A stretch of DNA of 64,000 bases, taken from Halomonas daqiaonensis (GTDB lineage Bacteria > Pseudomonadota > Gammaproteobacteria > Pseudomonadales > Halomonadaceae). A model generated the notes under the pieces. The model made no database searches and was not told the DNA's origin. It worked only from the letters and a program-made list of their open reading frames with translations. Position 1 is the first letter of the stretch, and each line of letters starts with the position of its first letter. Location: contig NZ_FOBC01000013.1 in assembly GCF_900109725.1 (NCBI RefSeq), positions 46,103 to 110,102 of the forward strand, read 5' to 3'. Below are positions 53,389-60,967 of the stretch, piece by piece. A program made the translations under genes and the position numbers.

Positions 53389-54659
53389 TCGCCCTGGTCG
53401 ACTGCAACAACTTCTACGTCAGCTGCGAGCGGGTGTTCGATCCCCGGCTGGAAGGGCGGCCGGTGGGCGTGCTCTCCAACAATGACGGCTGCGTCGTTGC
53501 CCGATCCAACGAGTTCAAGGCCCTGGGCGTGGAGATGGGAGCCGCCATGCATCTGCTGCCGCCGGACATCCGCCGCCGGGCCGTGCTTCTCTCAAGCAAT
53601 TACGCCCTCTACGGCGATATGAGCCGCCGCGTCACCGAGACGCTGGGTCAGTTCTCGCCCCACGTCGAGGTCTACTCCATCGACGAGAGCTTCGTCGGCT
53701 TCTAGGGCTTCGATCCGGCGACACTGGAGGGGCGAGGCCACGAACTGCGGCAGACTGTCCGTCAGTGGACCGGCATTCCGGTATCGGTGGGCTTCGCGCC
53801 AACCCGGGTGTTGGCCAAGGTGGCCAACCGGGCGGCCAAGAAAATTCCCGCTTACGAGGGCGTATGCAAGCTCGAAGCTGACAGTCCCGCCACCCGGGCG
53901 CTGCTGCGGCAGCTTCCCGTCACCGAACTGTGGGGCGTGGCGAGGCGAACGGGCGAGCGCCTGGCCCTGATGGACATTAACAATGCCTGGGAACTGCGAG
54001 AGGCCGACCCCAAGCGCATCCGCCGCGCCTTTTCGGTGCTGATGGAACGCATCGTCTGGGAGTTGCGCGGGAGGCCAGCCATCCAGCTCGATGACATGGC
54101 CGCCCCCAAGAAGCAGATCATGGTGTCGCGCTCGTTTGGCCGCATGACAAGCGATTGCGCTGACCTGCGTGAAGCCGTCCGCCGGCACGCCGCCAGGGCA
54201 GGGGAGAAGCTGCGCCGGCAGGGCAGCGTTACCAGTGCCGTGATGGTATTCGTGCGCACCAACCCTTTCCAGCTCGAGCAGCCGCAGTACCGGAACAGCG
54301 TGGTGGTGCCCCTGGTACGACCCACCGACGACACCCGCGAGATCGCCCAGGCTGCCGCCCACGGCCTACTGGCGATCTTCCTCGAAGGCTATCGTTACCA
54401 GAAGGCCGGCGTGATGCTGATCGACCTCAGCGCCGACGCCAACCGCCAGCTCTCCCTGGATGATACTGCGCAGAGCGAGGCCGACCGTCAGCGCAGCCAG
54501 CGGTTGATGGCCACCCTCGACAAGCTCAATCGTGAGCTGGGGAAGGACATAGTTCGGCTCGGTCTTCCTCGCCAAGGCAATGCCTGGGCGCTAAGGTGTG
54601 AGCGTAGGACGCCGAGATACACGACGCGGTGGGAGGAACTGGTCAGGGTGAAATCGTGA
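53385..54659 (+). pseudogene. umuC: umuC (DNA polymerase V catalytic subunit) with in-frame amber codon
   Basis: The frame codes for a full 424-residue Y-family polymerase: [19 protein letters not shown], the catalytic SIDESF near residue 101, then PVSVGFAPTRVLAKVANRAAKK, LWGVARRTGERL and the UmuC C-terminal extension with NRQLSLDD. A TAG at 53703-53705, directly after ESFVGF, stops translation just past the active-site acids; a single C-to-T change from CAG (Gln) would explain it. No other damage is visible in 1.27 kb, so the event is recent. Suppression or a sequencing error would restore the gene. Confidence 0.85.
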
Positions 54660-54730
54660 GGACGAATGGCAACATGTTCTTCTTGGAGAAAACCCGAGCG
54701 ACATGTCGGTAATGGTGTATTAGCGTTTTA

Positions 54731-54762
54731 TTAATGACAGCTATCGACCCGAAGCGGACATG
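54731..54762 (-). repeat. Dispersed TGGCCGA-type element, copy 1
   Basis: Read leftward: GCATGTCCGCTTCGGGTCGA followed by TAGCTGTCATTA. It is the first of about nine related short sequences between here and 63.73 kb and lies between umuC and the zinc-ribbon/PIN-like gene. Confidence 0.5.
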
Positions 54763-54837
54763 CCGGCAAAGACAGCAGGCACGTTCATCGGGATATGCAG
54801 CATGCGCGATGATTGGTGTTGCACTCAAGGAGAAAGT

Positions 54838-56031
54838 ATGCTGATAACCCGGCATCTTGAGGAACCATGCCCTAAGTGTGGTGTTTCTGGAAAGTACGGG
54901 AATGTGAATGTAGGAAGAAATATTCTCAACAGGGGCTGTAACAATTGCAGAGAATGGATGAGGCATCCGCTCCCAGACATAAGAAAAAAAGTAATTTACC
55001 TTGATCAGTTTTTTCTGTCCCATGCGTTTAGAGACCAAGAACAGCCATTTATAGACGCAGCCAATCGAATAAAGGATATGGCTTCTAGGCAGCTGGTCGT
55101 ATGTCCATATTCATCTGTGCACACAGACGAGACGCATTTGTGGAGGCACGAACAACAAGAAGATCTATACAAATTCATAAAGCAGACTGCGCGTGGATAC
55201 CAGTTTAATGAAGCTTATGAAATAAAACAGGAGCAAATGTATCGGGCGTTTGATGCATTCAGATCTGAAACTGACATTATTCATCCTATAGAAGAGTGCG
55301 ACGCATTTAGAGAGGACATCCATCGGTGGGATGATTATTTTTGGATTAACATACGGCCTTTCTTGGGTGATTTAGAAGCCATGCGCCAAGGAAAGGCTGC
55401 TGCAATCGAGGGGTTGGTAGATCTGTTCCCAGAATGGAGAAAGTTAACCACTTCCTTTGAAGAAGATGTAAATATGGAAGCTAGAGGGTACGGGAAATCT
55501 TTGCTAGATCAATACCTGAAGATGGTTGTAAATGTTGGCACTGGAAGCCTTAATAGCTATATGGAAGCGCCTATAGACACAATGTATGTTGAATCCCTGC
55601 TTCATTGTGACAGTTCAACTATGGAGATAGACGACCGCTTGAAAAGAATAGGAGAGTTCTTTTCTTCGCCACATTTCACTAACATTCCCAATGTAAGGAT
55701 TTCATGTGGCATATTTGCGGTTCTACGAAAAATGGTTAAGAACGGAGCGTATACAAATCTTGCCAATGCGCGCCGGAAACTAGCCGGCCTATTCTATGAT
55801 TCGGAGTGTATTTCTGTTTTTGGGCCTTACAGTGATGCAATATTTATTGACCGGGTTATGAAGCAGTGGTGCGAAGATCCAGAAGCAATGCTATTAGAGC
55901 CGCATGACACAAAGGTGTATTCTGTAGCAGGCTGGGATGACTTCCATAGCTACCTGGATTCATTAGAAGAAAATTACACAGATGATATTCGAGAGGCTCT
56001 TAATTTGTTTTATCCTGGAGTCTATGCTTAA
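54838..56031 (+). CDS. Zinc-ribbon protein with PIN-like nuclease features
   Basis: A 397-residue protein. An N-terminal zinc ribbon has CPKC at 11-14 and CNNC at 34-37. Then KKVIYLDQFFLSHAF at 51-65 looks like the first strand of a PIN-like RNase (Asp56), with SVHTDETHLW (Asp97, Glu98) and a late YSDAIFIDRVM (acidic, near residue 345) as further possible active-site residues. The assignment to PIN is by motif only. AAGGAGAAAGT before the ATG at 54838 is a strong ribosome-binding site. The gene is much lower in GC than the chromosome, and its stop codon is inside an attC-like site, as in integron cassettes. The next cassette carries a TIR protein. Confidence 0.7.
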   Translation: MLITRHLEEPCPKCGVSGKYGNVNVGRNILNRGCNNCREWMRHPLPDIRKKVIYLDQFFLSHAFRDQEQPFIDAANRIKDMASRQLVVCPYSSVHTDETHLWRHEQQEDLYKFIKQTARGYQFNEAYEIKQEQMYRAFDAFRSETDIIHPIEECDAFREDIHRWDDYFWINIRPFLGDLEAMRQGKAAAIEGLVDLFPEWRKLTTSFEEDVNMEARGYGKSLLDQYLKMVVNVGTGSLNSYMEAPIDTMYVESLLHCDSSTMEIDDRLKRIGEFFSSPHFTNIPNVRISCGIFAVLRKMVKNGAYTNLANARRKLAGLFYDSECISVFGPYSDAIFIDRVMKQWCEDPEAMLLEPHDTKVYSVAGWDDFHSYLDSLEENYTDDIREALNLFYPGVYA

Positions 56032-56100
56032 CAAGTCAATCAATTTCACGCCTATCGGCGTCGGACGCGCTTACGCGCGCCGGTTATTGAAGCGTTACGA
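56026..56100 (+). repeat. attC-like integron recombination site 1
   Basis: 75 bp. The left end GCTTAAC fits RYYYAAC; the right end GTTACGA is a loose fit to GTTRRRY. The inner arms TCAATCAA and TTATTGA pair apart from one unpaired base, the extrahelical base that marks folded attC sites. The centre GGACGCGC-TTAC-GCGCGCC is a strong hairpin. The site overlaps the stop codon of the gene on its left, as usual for cassettes. Confidence 0.75.
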
Positions 56101-56116
56101 AGATTAGAGACAGAGT

Positions 56117-57208
56117 ATGCAGAAACCGACAATATTCATTAGTCATTCTTCTTTAGACAAAGAGCTGATTCGCCAAATTAAGGATTTGGTCAACGGGCGC
56201 ACCTCAGGAACCGTTGATCTTTTTCAGTCAAGCGACGGCGAAAGCATTCCTTTTGGCAATAATTGGATTCACCAAGTCGAGGAAAATCTTAATAAATCTA
56301 AGATAATGTTTGTTTTTGTATCGCCAAGATCAGCGATGTCTAGCTGGATTTATTTTGAGGCTGGCTTTGCTTACTCGAAGGGAGTCAAGGTTATTCCTAT
56401 CGGAATAGATGGGGTCGATATAGGAAGCTTAAAGCCACCCTTAAACTTGCTTCAGGGGTTTAACATCTCAGGCGCTGAGGGTCTCAATAATATTATTGCT
56501 GTTTTGAATCGAGAGTTCGATTGCAGCTATCCCGAATCGTTCTCTGAGGATGATTTCGAGCGGCTATTGGCCCTTAGTTTTGGTCGCCGAGAAGTATCAG
56601 AGGAGGTGCTAAATATAATAGACCATGTGAAGATGGTATTTCCAAATAAGATGAAACCCGGCGGGAAAGATATATCTATCGTCGATGATCCCTTCGGTAA
56701 GGTTGAAAAGCTGTTGGTCGAAAATAATATCGAGTTCAGGATGGCGGATAAAAACACGATACACACACATGGAGCAATCATCAGGCACAAGGAGGGTGAT
56801 GAGTTTGGTGCTGGTGTATCCCTCGTATTAGATCCTTTTTGCCTCAAGATAAACGAAAAGTTGATTAACAGCCTCCCTTCTGTTCTTTACCAGGCCCAAG
56901 CAGTCGATAAACATTGGTTCAATGTGTTCTTTGAAACTGATGTTTCATTGTTAACAAAAGACTTTAAGGTGTCGTCCAAACTACATATTTGTGGCTTCTC
57001 AATGTCCGATTTGAATGGCCGGATGCACAAATATAAATCCGTTGACTTTGCCTTAGATCCGGCCCCAGAAAGAGGCCGAAATTTTGTCTATGACCGAGAG
57101 AATCTCCGCGTTATTTACTATTCAGGTCAGTTTGATGCGAAGCTGTTATTTTCACTAGTAGAAGAATTGGTGAGAGCAGGCATCGTAGCGCCGGCTAGGA
57201 ATTCGTAA
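56117..57208 (+). CDS. TIR-domain protein (probable NADase-type defence effector)
   Basis: A 363-residue protein. The TIR domain fills about residues 1-135: TIFISHSSLDKELIRQI at the start, DGESIPFGNNW (BB-loop region) and SSWIYFEAGFAYSKG with the catalytic Glu81 expected of NAD-cleaving TIRs. The remaining ~220 residues contain no domain I recognise; they include DVSLLTKDFKVSSKLHICGF and a final helix, and may sense infection. It lies between two attC-like sites and is AT-rich, so it is a one-gene cassette. Antiphage function is inferred from the family. Confidence 0.85.
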   Translation: MQKPTIFISHSSLDKELIRQIKDLVNGRTSGTVDLFQSSDGESIPFGNNWIHQVEENLNKSKIMFVFVSPRSAMSSWIYFEAGFAYSKGVKVIPIGIDGVDIGSLKPPLNLLQGFNISGAEGLNNIIAVLNREFDCSYPESFSEDDFERLLALSFGRREVSEEVLNIIDHVKMVFPNKMKPGGKDISIVDDPFGKVEKLLVENNIEFRMADKNTIHTHGAIIRHKEGDEFGAGVSLVLDPFCLKINEKLINSLPSVLYQAQAVDKHWFNVFFETDVSLLTKDFKVSSKLHICGFSMSDLNGRMHKYKSVDFALDPAPERGRNFVYDRENLRVIYYSGQFDAKLLFSLVEELVRAGIVAPARNS

Positions 57209-57280
57209 CAATCGGCTGCACGGCGACCGATTTTCCGCCGCTTCGCAGCTCCAAACCGTCGCGCGAGCCGGGCGTTATAT
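57203..57280 (+). repeat. attC-like integron recombination site 2
   Basis: 78 bp, overlapping the TIR gene stop. Left TAACAATCGGCTGCACGGCG pairs with right CGCGCGAGCCGGGCGTTA: TAAC/GTTA, a three-base spacer, CGGCT/AGCCG, one unpaired G, then further pairs. The right core is GTTATAT. The three-base internal spacer and single unpaired base match known attC folding. Confidence 0.78.
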
Positions 57281-57295
57281 GTTAGGAAAATATCA

Positions 57296-57345
57296 ATGTC
57301 CGCTCCTGGCCGAAAGTTGAATTTTAGTCTATTCTGAATGATGTC
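57296..57345 (+). repeat. Dispersed TGGCCGA-type element, copy 2
   Basis: Reads TGTCCGCTCCTGGCCGAAAG then TTGAATTTTAGTCTATTCTG. The second half, GAATTTTAG-CTAT-CTGAAT, recurs in the copy at 63002. It follows directly after attC-like site 2. Confidence 0.6.
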
Positions 57346-57460
57346 GTTATGCACAGACATCGATGCAAATTGTATAGCCCAGCCACTGTTAGTAAGTAGT
57401 AACCCCGATCCCGTAATAATTTTCTTAGTATCAAGATAAGTTGAATCTAGGGAGGCGGTC

Positions 57461-57901
57461 ATGAGGACAGAGGAAAAAATGGCTGACGAAAAAGCTATAC
57501 GAGAATTGATAGAGCGACAGTTTGGCTGTCTGAGTTGGTCACCGGGGGTATCTGCTGATTGGGATACATTCCGATTTGACTTTTTCCCTGCCACACCGCT
57601 ATATCCAGCGATACGGCCGGTGAAGCAGCAGTCCGTGAACGCATTCATTGAACGGCTTTCCGGCTTAGCAGAAACGAAACTCCGTTCATTCCATGAGAAG
57701 GTTTTGGGCACGGAGGTCCGCGTATTCGGAAATGTCGCCGTTGCAATAGCTGCCTGCGAAACGGTTGAAAATGAGACTGAGGTGAGCCGGGGAGTAGAGA
57801 TGCTGTTGTTGGTCAAGGATGCTGATCAATGGAGAATTGCCGGCCAAGCGTGGGATTCTGAATCCGACGAGGTAAAAGTTCCCTCTTATCTGTGGGGTTA
57901 G
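57461..57901 (+). CDS. NTF2-like (SnoaL-type) fold protein
   Basis: A 146-residue protein of the nuclear-transport-factor-2-like fold: DEKAIRELIERQFGCLSWSPGVSADWDTF at the start, FHEKVLGTEVRVFGNVAVAIAACE in the middle and WRIAGQAWDSE at the end. Such proteins are small enzymes or binding domains; the polyketide-cyclase-like group is closest. GGGAGGCGGTC before the ATG at 57461 is a good ribosome-binding site. It lies in the cassette after the TIR gene, followed by attC-like site 3. The substrate is unknown. Confidence 0.75.
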   Translation: MRTEEKMADEKAIRELIERQFGCLSWSPGVSADWDTFRFDFFPATPLYPAIRPVKQQSVNAFIERLSGLAETKLRSFHEKVLGTEVRVFGNVAVAIAACETVENETEVSRGVEMLLLVKDADQWRIAGQAWDSESDEVKVPSYLWG

Positions 57902-57923
57902 AAGGGACCTAGGTAGGGCATGT

Positions 57924-57999
57924 ATCTAACAACAGCTTTAATTCGGCCCGGCCGTTCCGTTGCCATTCAAACGCTGGCCATCGAAGCAGAACTTTATAT
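57924..57999 (+). repeat. attC-like integron recombination site 3 (degenerate)
   Basis: 76 bp, the same size as sites 1 and 2. The left end ATCTAAC fits RYYYAAC perfectly; AGCTT and the GGCC blocks pair with AAGC and GGCC on the right. The right core reads ACTTTATAT where GTTATAT occurs in site 2, so it has probably decayed. Confidence 0.45.
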
Positions 58000-58010
58000 A
58001 GGCACAGCCT

Positions 58011-58100
58011 GAAGGTCTGCTTCTGGCCGGGTGAAGACCTTTAGTCTACGCTGGTTGTATGATTGAGGCAGTTGAGACCCGAAGCCGACCTTACTGCAAA
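58011..58100. repeat. Dispersed TGGCCGA-type elements, copies 3 and 4, facing each other
   Basis: AAGGTCTGCTTCTGGCCGGG then TGAAGACCTTTAGTC, followed by an opposing copy ending TTGAGACCCGAAGCCGACCT. The first copy folds with an AAGGTCT/AGACCTT stem. This fills most of the 260-base gap before the membrane protein gene. Confidence 0.55.
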
Positions 58101-58162
58101 TTCAGCTGGCGAGTTAATTCAATAGAACAGCATTTCATATAATCACTACTAGGAAACCTAGA

Positions 58163-58714
58163 ATGTCAGAGAGACAGCCAAATCACAACTTACAAAGCTT
58201 GATGCTTGGCTTGTATTATCCTGCTGTACTTGGAACTGGGCTAGTGGTTTTTGTGCTGCGAATTACAACGCACGATAACGTATCTTCGGCGCTATCAGAT
58301 ATAGCCTTGTACTATGCGCTTCTATTTGGGGTTTTCTTTAGCGCTTGTTTTTTATCTATCCAGAAAACGGAAGTTGGGAAATATGGAGTAGGCGTATTTT
58401 TTCTGGATCTTGCCGAAGTTCTGGGGATGTTTCTGGTCTATTATTTCCTTGGGCTCTTCGATCCAAATAAAATAGTTTCACCAAATTTCTCGATGATCTA
58501 TTGGGTTTTGATCAGTGTCATCGCACTTCAGCAAGTCTGGGCACTTAGTGCAGACCGTGAGACAAAAAGCTTATGGGCTCTACGACTAGTCGGAGTATCA
58601 TTTCTTGTGTTAGGTGCGATGTGGTTGTTCAAGTACTCTTGGGCCAATGTAATTATTCTAGTAGTTCTGTATGCCTTGGTTTTTCGCTATCTCAAACAAT
58701 CGTTCGCATATTGA
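58163..58714 (+). CDS. Six-helix integral membrane protein, unknown family
   Basis: A 183-residue, strongly hydrophobic protein with six likely helices (about 12-33, 44-65, 73-98, 107-128, 137-157 and 160-178) and short polar loops. The N-terminus MSERQPNHN is cytoplasmic-like. I recognise no motif. AGGAAACC precedes the ATG. It is AT-rich and lies among cassette-like DNA, just before a perfect 22-bp inverted repeat. Small membrane proteins next to nucleases or TIR proteins can be defence effectors, but nothing here shows that. Confidence 0.7.
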   Translation: MSERQPNHNLQSLMLGLYYPAVLGTGLVVFVLRITTHDNVSSALSDIALYYALLFGVFFSACFLSIQKTEVGKYGVGVFFLDLAEVLGMFLVYYFLGLFDPNKIVSPNFSMIYWVLISVIALQQVWALSADRETKSLWALRLVGVSFLVLGAMWLFKYSWANVIILVVLYALVFRYLKQSFAY

Positions 58715-58735
58715 CACTTATCAGGAGAGATCGTT

Positions 58736-58793
58736 TAATGAATAAGGATAGGTCGTGTGAGAAAAGCAAGCCACGACCTATCCTTATTCATTA
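58736..58793. repeat. Perfect 22-bp inverted repeat with 14-base loop
   Basis: The left arm, TAATGAATAAGGATAGGTCG plus TG (58736-58757), is the exact reverse complement of 58772-58793. The loop is TGAGAAAAGCAAGC. It lies 22 bases after the membrane protein stop. An AGGAGAG ribosome-binding-like sequence precedes an ATG within the left arm. As RNA it would be an extremely stable hairpin; as DNA it could be a cruciform, a terminator or a recombination site. Confidence 0.9.
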
Positions 58794-58810
58794 TATCAGT
58801 TTCGATCGCA

Positions 58811-58838
58811 GGACCGCTTTTGGCCGATTCCTGACTTT
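58811..58838 (+). repeat. Dispersed TGGCCGA-type element, copy 5
   Basis: AGGACCGCTTTTGGCCGATT then CCTGACTT, just downstream of the 22-bp inverted repeat. Confidence 0.55.
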
Positions 58839-58924
58839 TGGGCAATCACAGAAAGCATGCGCGGTGCCCTTATGCTACACATCAAGTATGCAGTATGCTC
58901 GCGTCGGCGGAGGAGGTGATAGCG

Positions 58925-59098
58925 ATGGCCTTCCACAATCCGAATCCGCAAATTCAGAAACTCGAGCAGCGCAATGCCCGATTGCGGGCCGAATTCTTTG
59001 CCAGGCTGTTTCGCAGTGCAAGGCGCGGCCTTCGCAAGGGCACCCTGACTCTGTCGAGAAGCCGATGTCGCCGTCGTCTCCACCGCCCTCGGTCCTGA
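58925..59098 (+). CDS. Small basic protein
   Basis: A 57-residue protein that is strongly basic, with about 15 Arg in an amphipathic pattern (KLEQRNARLRAEFFARLFRS, then ARRGLRKG). A very good ribosome-binding site (GGAGGTGAT, six bases before the ATG) supports translation; TATGCT and similar boxes upstream could form a promoter. The family is unrecognised. It could bind nucleic acid or membranes. Its tail is likely disordered. Confidence 0.45.
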   Translation: MAFHNPNPQIQKLEQRNARLRAEFFARLFRSARRGLRKGTLTLSRSRCRRRLHRPRS

Positions 59099-59244
59099 CG
59101 CGTGACCTCTCTCTCACCGAACCGGGTCAACTTCAGATCATCTGTCATTAGCTACCGAAGAAAATAGTCAGCGTTCCCAATGACCGAGAACTACACTTAA
59201 TCTTTCTGTCACCTTTACCCCCTGCGAAAGAAAGAGGTGCAGTT

Positions 59245-60420
59245 ATGACGGTACTCTCACAGCGGAGCCGGAATGCGTCAGCAGAGTTCGCACTGGTGGA
59301 AGATTTTTTCCTCCGTTCAAGCAGCGGAGAAGCAAGGAGTACCGCAGGGGCTTGCGATTTCAGCTTCGGAAATCCCCACGAAATGCCACTTGCCGGTCTT
59401 GTGGAGGCCCTCGCACGGAACCTTCAACCGCAGAATCCGGAGTGGTTTGCCTACAAGATTAGTGAGCCCGAGCCGCGGGCCTTCATTGCCAAGGCGCTTT
59501 CCAGCGAGCTTGGGCTTGATTTCGAGCCCGAGGATATTGCGCTGACGCATGGCGCTTTCGCCGCCATCGCGCTCGCCTTTCGCCTGGTGCTTGACGCGGG
59601 CGACGAGGTAGTCATCCCGGCCCCCGGCTGGTTCTGCTACGCCTCGATGCTGCGGGCTGCAGATCTCGTCCCGGTCAAGGCTGGCCTGAGTGAACCCGAC
59701 TTCGACCTTGACCTGGAAGCGATCGACGCTGCCATCACGCCGCGTACGCGTATGGTCGTCGTCAACAGTCCTCACAACCCCACCGGCCGGGTGTATTCGC
59801 AAGAGCAATTGCAAGCGCTCGCCGATCTACTCGACTCCGCGTCCAACCGAATAGGCGCGCGCATCTGGCTGCTCTCGGACGAACCCTATCGACGCATCCG
59901 TTTCAACAACGCGCCCTTCGTGAGCCCGGCTACGCTCTATCCATGGACGCTTATTGACTACAGCTACGGCAAGGTGCTCCTTGCTCCCGGCCAGCGGCTC
60001 GGGTATCTGGCGATCTCACCCCGTGTCCCGGCAGAGCAGCGTGCGGAACTGCAGGGAGCGACTTTCTCTGTCCAGATGGCGATGGGTTGGACCTTCCCTA
60101 GCGCGCTCATGCAGTACTCGGTAGCTTCCTTGGAGAATGTGTCGATCGATCTTGATGCCCTCGCCACGAAGCGGAATCTAATGCTCCATTCGCTCGAGCA
60201 GTGGGGCTATCAAATGGTTCATCCGGAAGGGACATTCTACCTGTGGGGAGAGGCTCCGGGTGGCGACGCGCTGCGCTTTATAGAAATCCTGGCCGCGCGA
60301 TCCGTGTTCGTTTTGCCCGGTACTCTCTTCGAACGGCGACGCCATTTTCGGATCAGCCTGACGGCCAACATCGAGATGATTGAGCGGGCTTTGCCGATAT
60401 TTCGGGATGCCATAGGATAA
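59245..60420 (+). CDS. PLP-dependent aminotransferase, class I/II
   Basis: A 391-residue fold type I aminotransferase: FSFGNPHEMPLAGLVEAL near 40, THGAFAAIALAFRLVLDAGDEV near 100, VVVNSPHNPTGRVY near 170, SDEPYRRIRF with the PLP Asp and Tyr near 215, and the Schiff-base lysine in DYSYGKVLLAPGQRLGYLA near 245. The C-terminal Arg that binds a carboxylate is in RRHFRISLT. It starts at 59245 with AGAGGTG upstream. It is GC-rich, unlike the preceding cassettes, and stands alone; the substrate (aspartate-, alanine- or aromatic-like) is not clear. Confidence 0.88.
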   Translation: MTVLSQRSRNASAEFALVEDFFLRSSSGEARSTAGACDFSFGNPHEMPLAGLVEALARNLQPQNPEWFAYKISEPEPRAFIAKALSSELGLDFEPEDIALTHGAFAAIALAFRLVLDAGDEVVIPAPGWFCYASMLRAADLVPVKAGLSEPDFDLDLEAIDAAITPRTRMVVVNSPHNPTGRVYSQEQLQALADLLDSASNRIGARIWLLSDEPYRRIRFNNAPFVSPATLYPWTLIDYSYGKVLLAPGQRLGYLAISPRVPAEQRAELQGATFSVQMAMGWTFPSALMQYSVASLENVSIDLDALATKRNLMLHSLEQWGYQMVHPEGTFYLWGEAPGGDALRFIEILAARSVFVLPGTLFERRRHFRISLTANIEMIERALPIFRDAIG

Positions 60421-60967
60421 TGACCATGCCTGCCAAGCTTGCTGGAATACGGAACGGAGCCTGTCAACATAGCTGGCACATGAAATGACTCTGGCTCTTT
60501 CAAGCCTATCCACCTTTTCACCCCGCCTTCCCCAGATACCCTGCGCCTCCGGCCAAAGGGCGCTTCCTTGTTCGGGGACAAAGTCTGCTCCTGGCCGATA
60601 GTTGCTGTGAGAAATACGGTCATTATTTTAACGAGTGTTGACCTGCCCTCAAGGGTGCCATCATTGGAGCCTAATGACATTGCGTGAACCTTTCTAAGTA
60701 TACGAAAGGCATGAACAATGACTAAAAAAATCCGTGATCATCTTTCGGTCGCGTTGTCGCTTTGCTGAGAAAAATATGGGGAGTTGAGGCGCCTGCTGTG
60801 AAACCGGGCGAGGCCTGACTCGTGCCCCCCGACCCCGGTAAAGCACACCTGATACCAATGGTATGCCGAGGGCCATGTAATGTGCCATGATTAAAAGGCG
60901 CTCATGCTTTCCTCTGCTTAGCGAACTTTCCCGACAGCTCCTCTTCGACGTCACTCTACTGGCTACC
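60421..60967. other. 550-bp gap with a repeat element and a MerR-like promoter dyad
   Basis: No convincing gene. It contains another TGGCCGA-type element (GTCTGCTCCTGGCCGATAG, 60583-60601) and, at 60638, TTGACC followed by CTGCCCTCAAGGGTGCCA, a dyad reminiscent of MerR-family metal promoters; the spacing to a -10 is unclear. A long open frame opposite the start of the next gene is a shadow of its coding sequence. Confidence 0.4.

Noticed and set aside
58738..59151. Open frame starting inside the 22-bp inverted repeat
   Set aside because: The start has an AGGAGAG upstream, but the product has no recognisable sequence, overlaps the better-supported 57-residue gene and crosses a dispersed repeat element.
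60638..60680. MerR-family metal-responsive promoter
   Set aside because: TTGACC and a CCCTCAAGGG-like dyad are present, but the -10 spacing does not fit and no MerR or metal gene is nearby.
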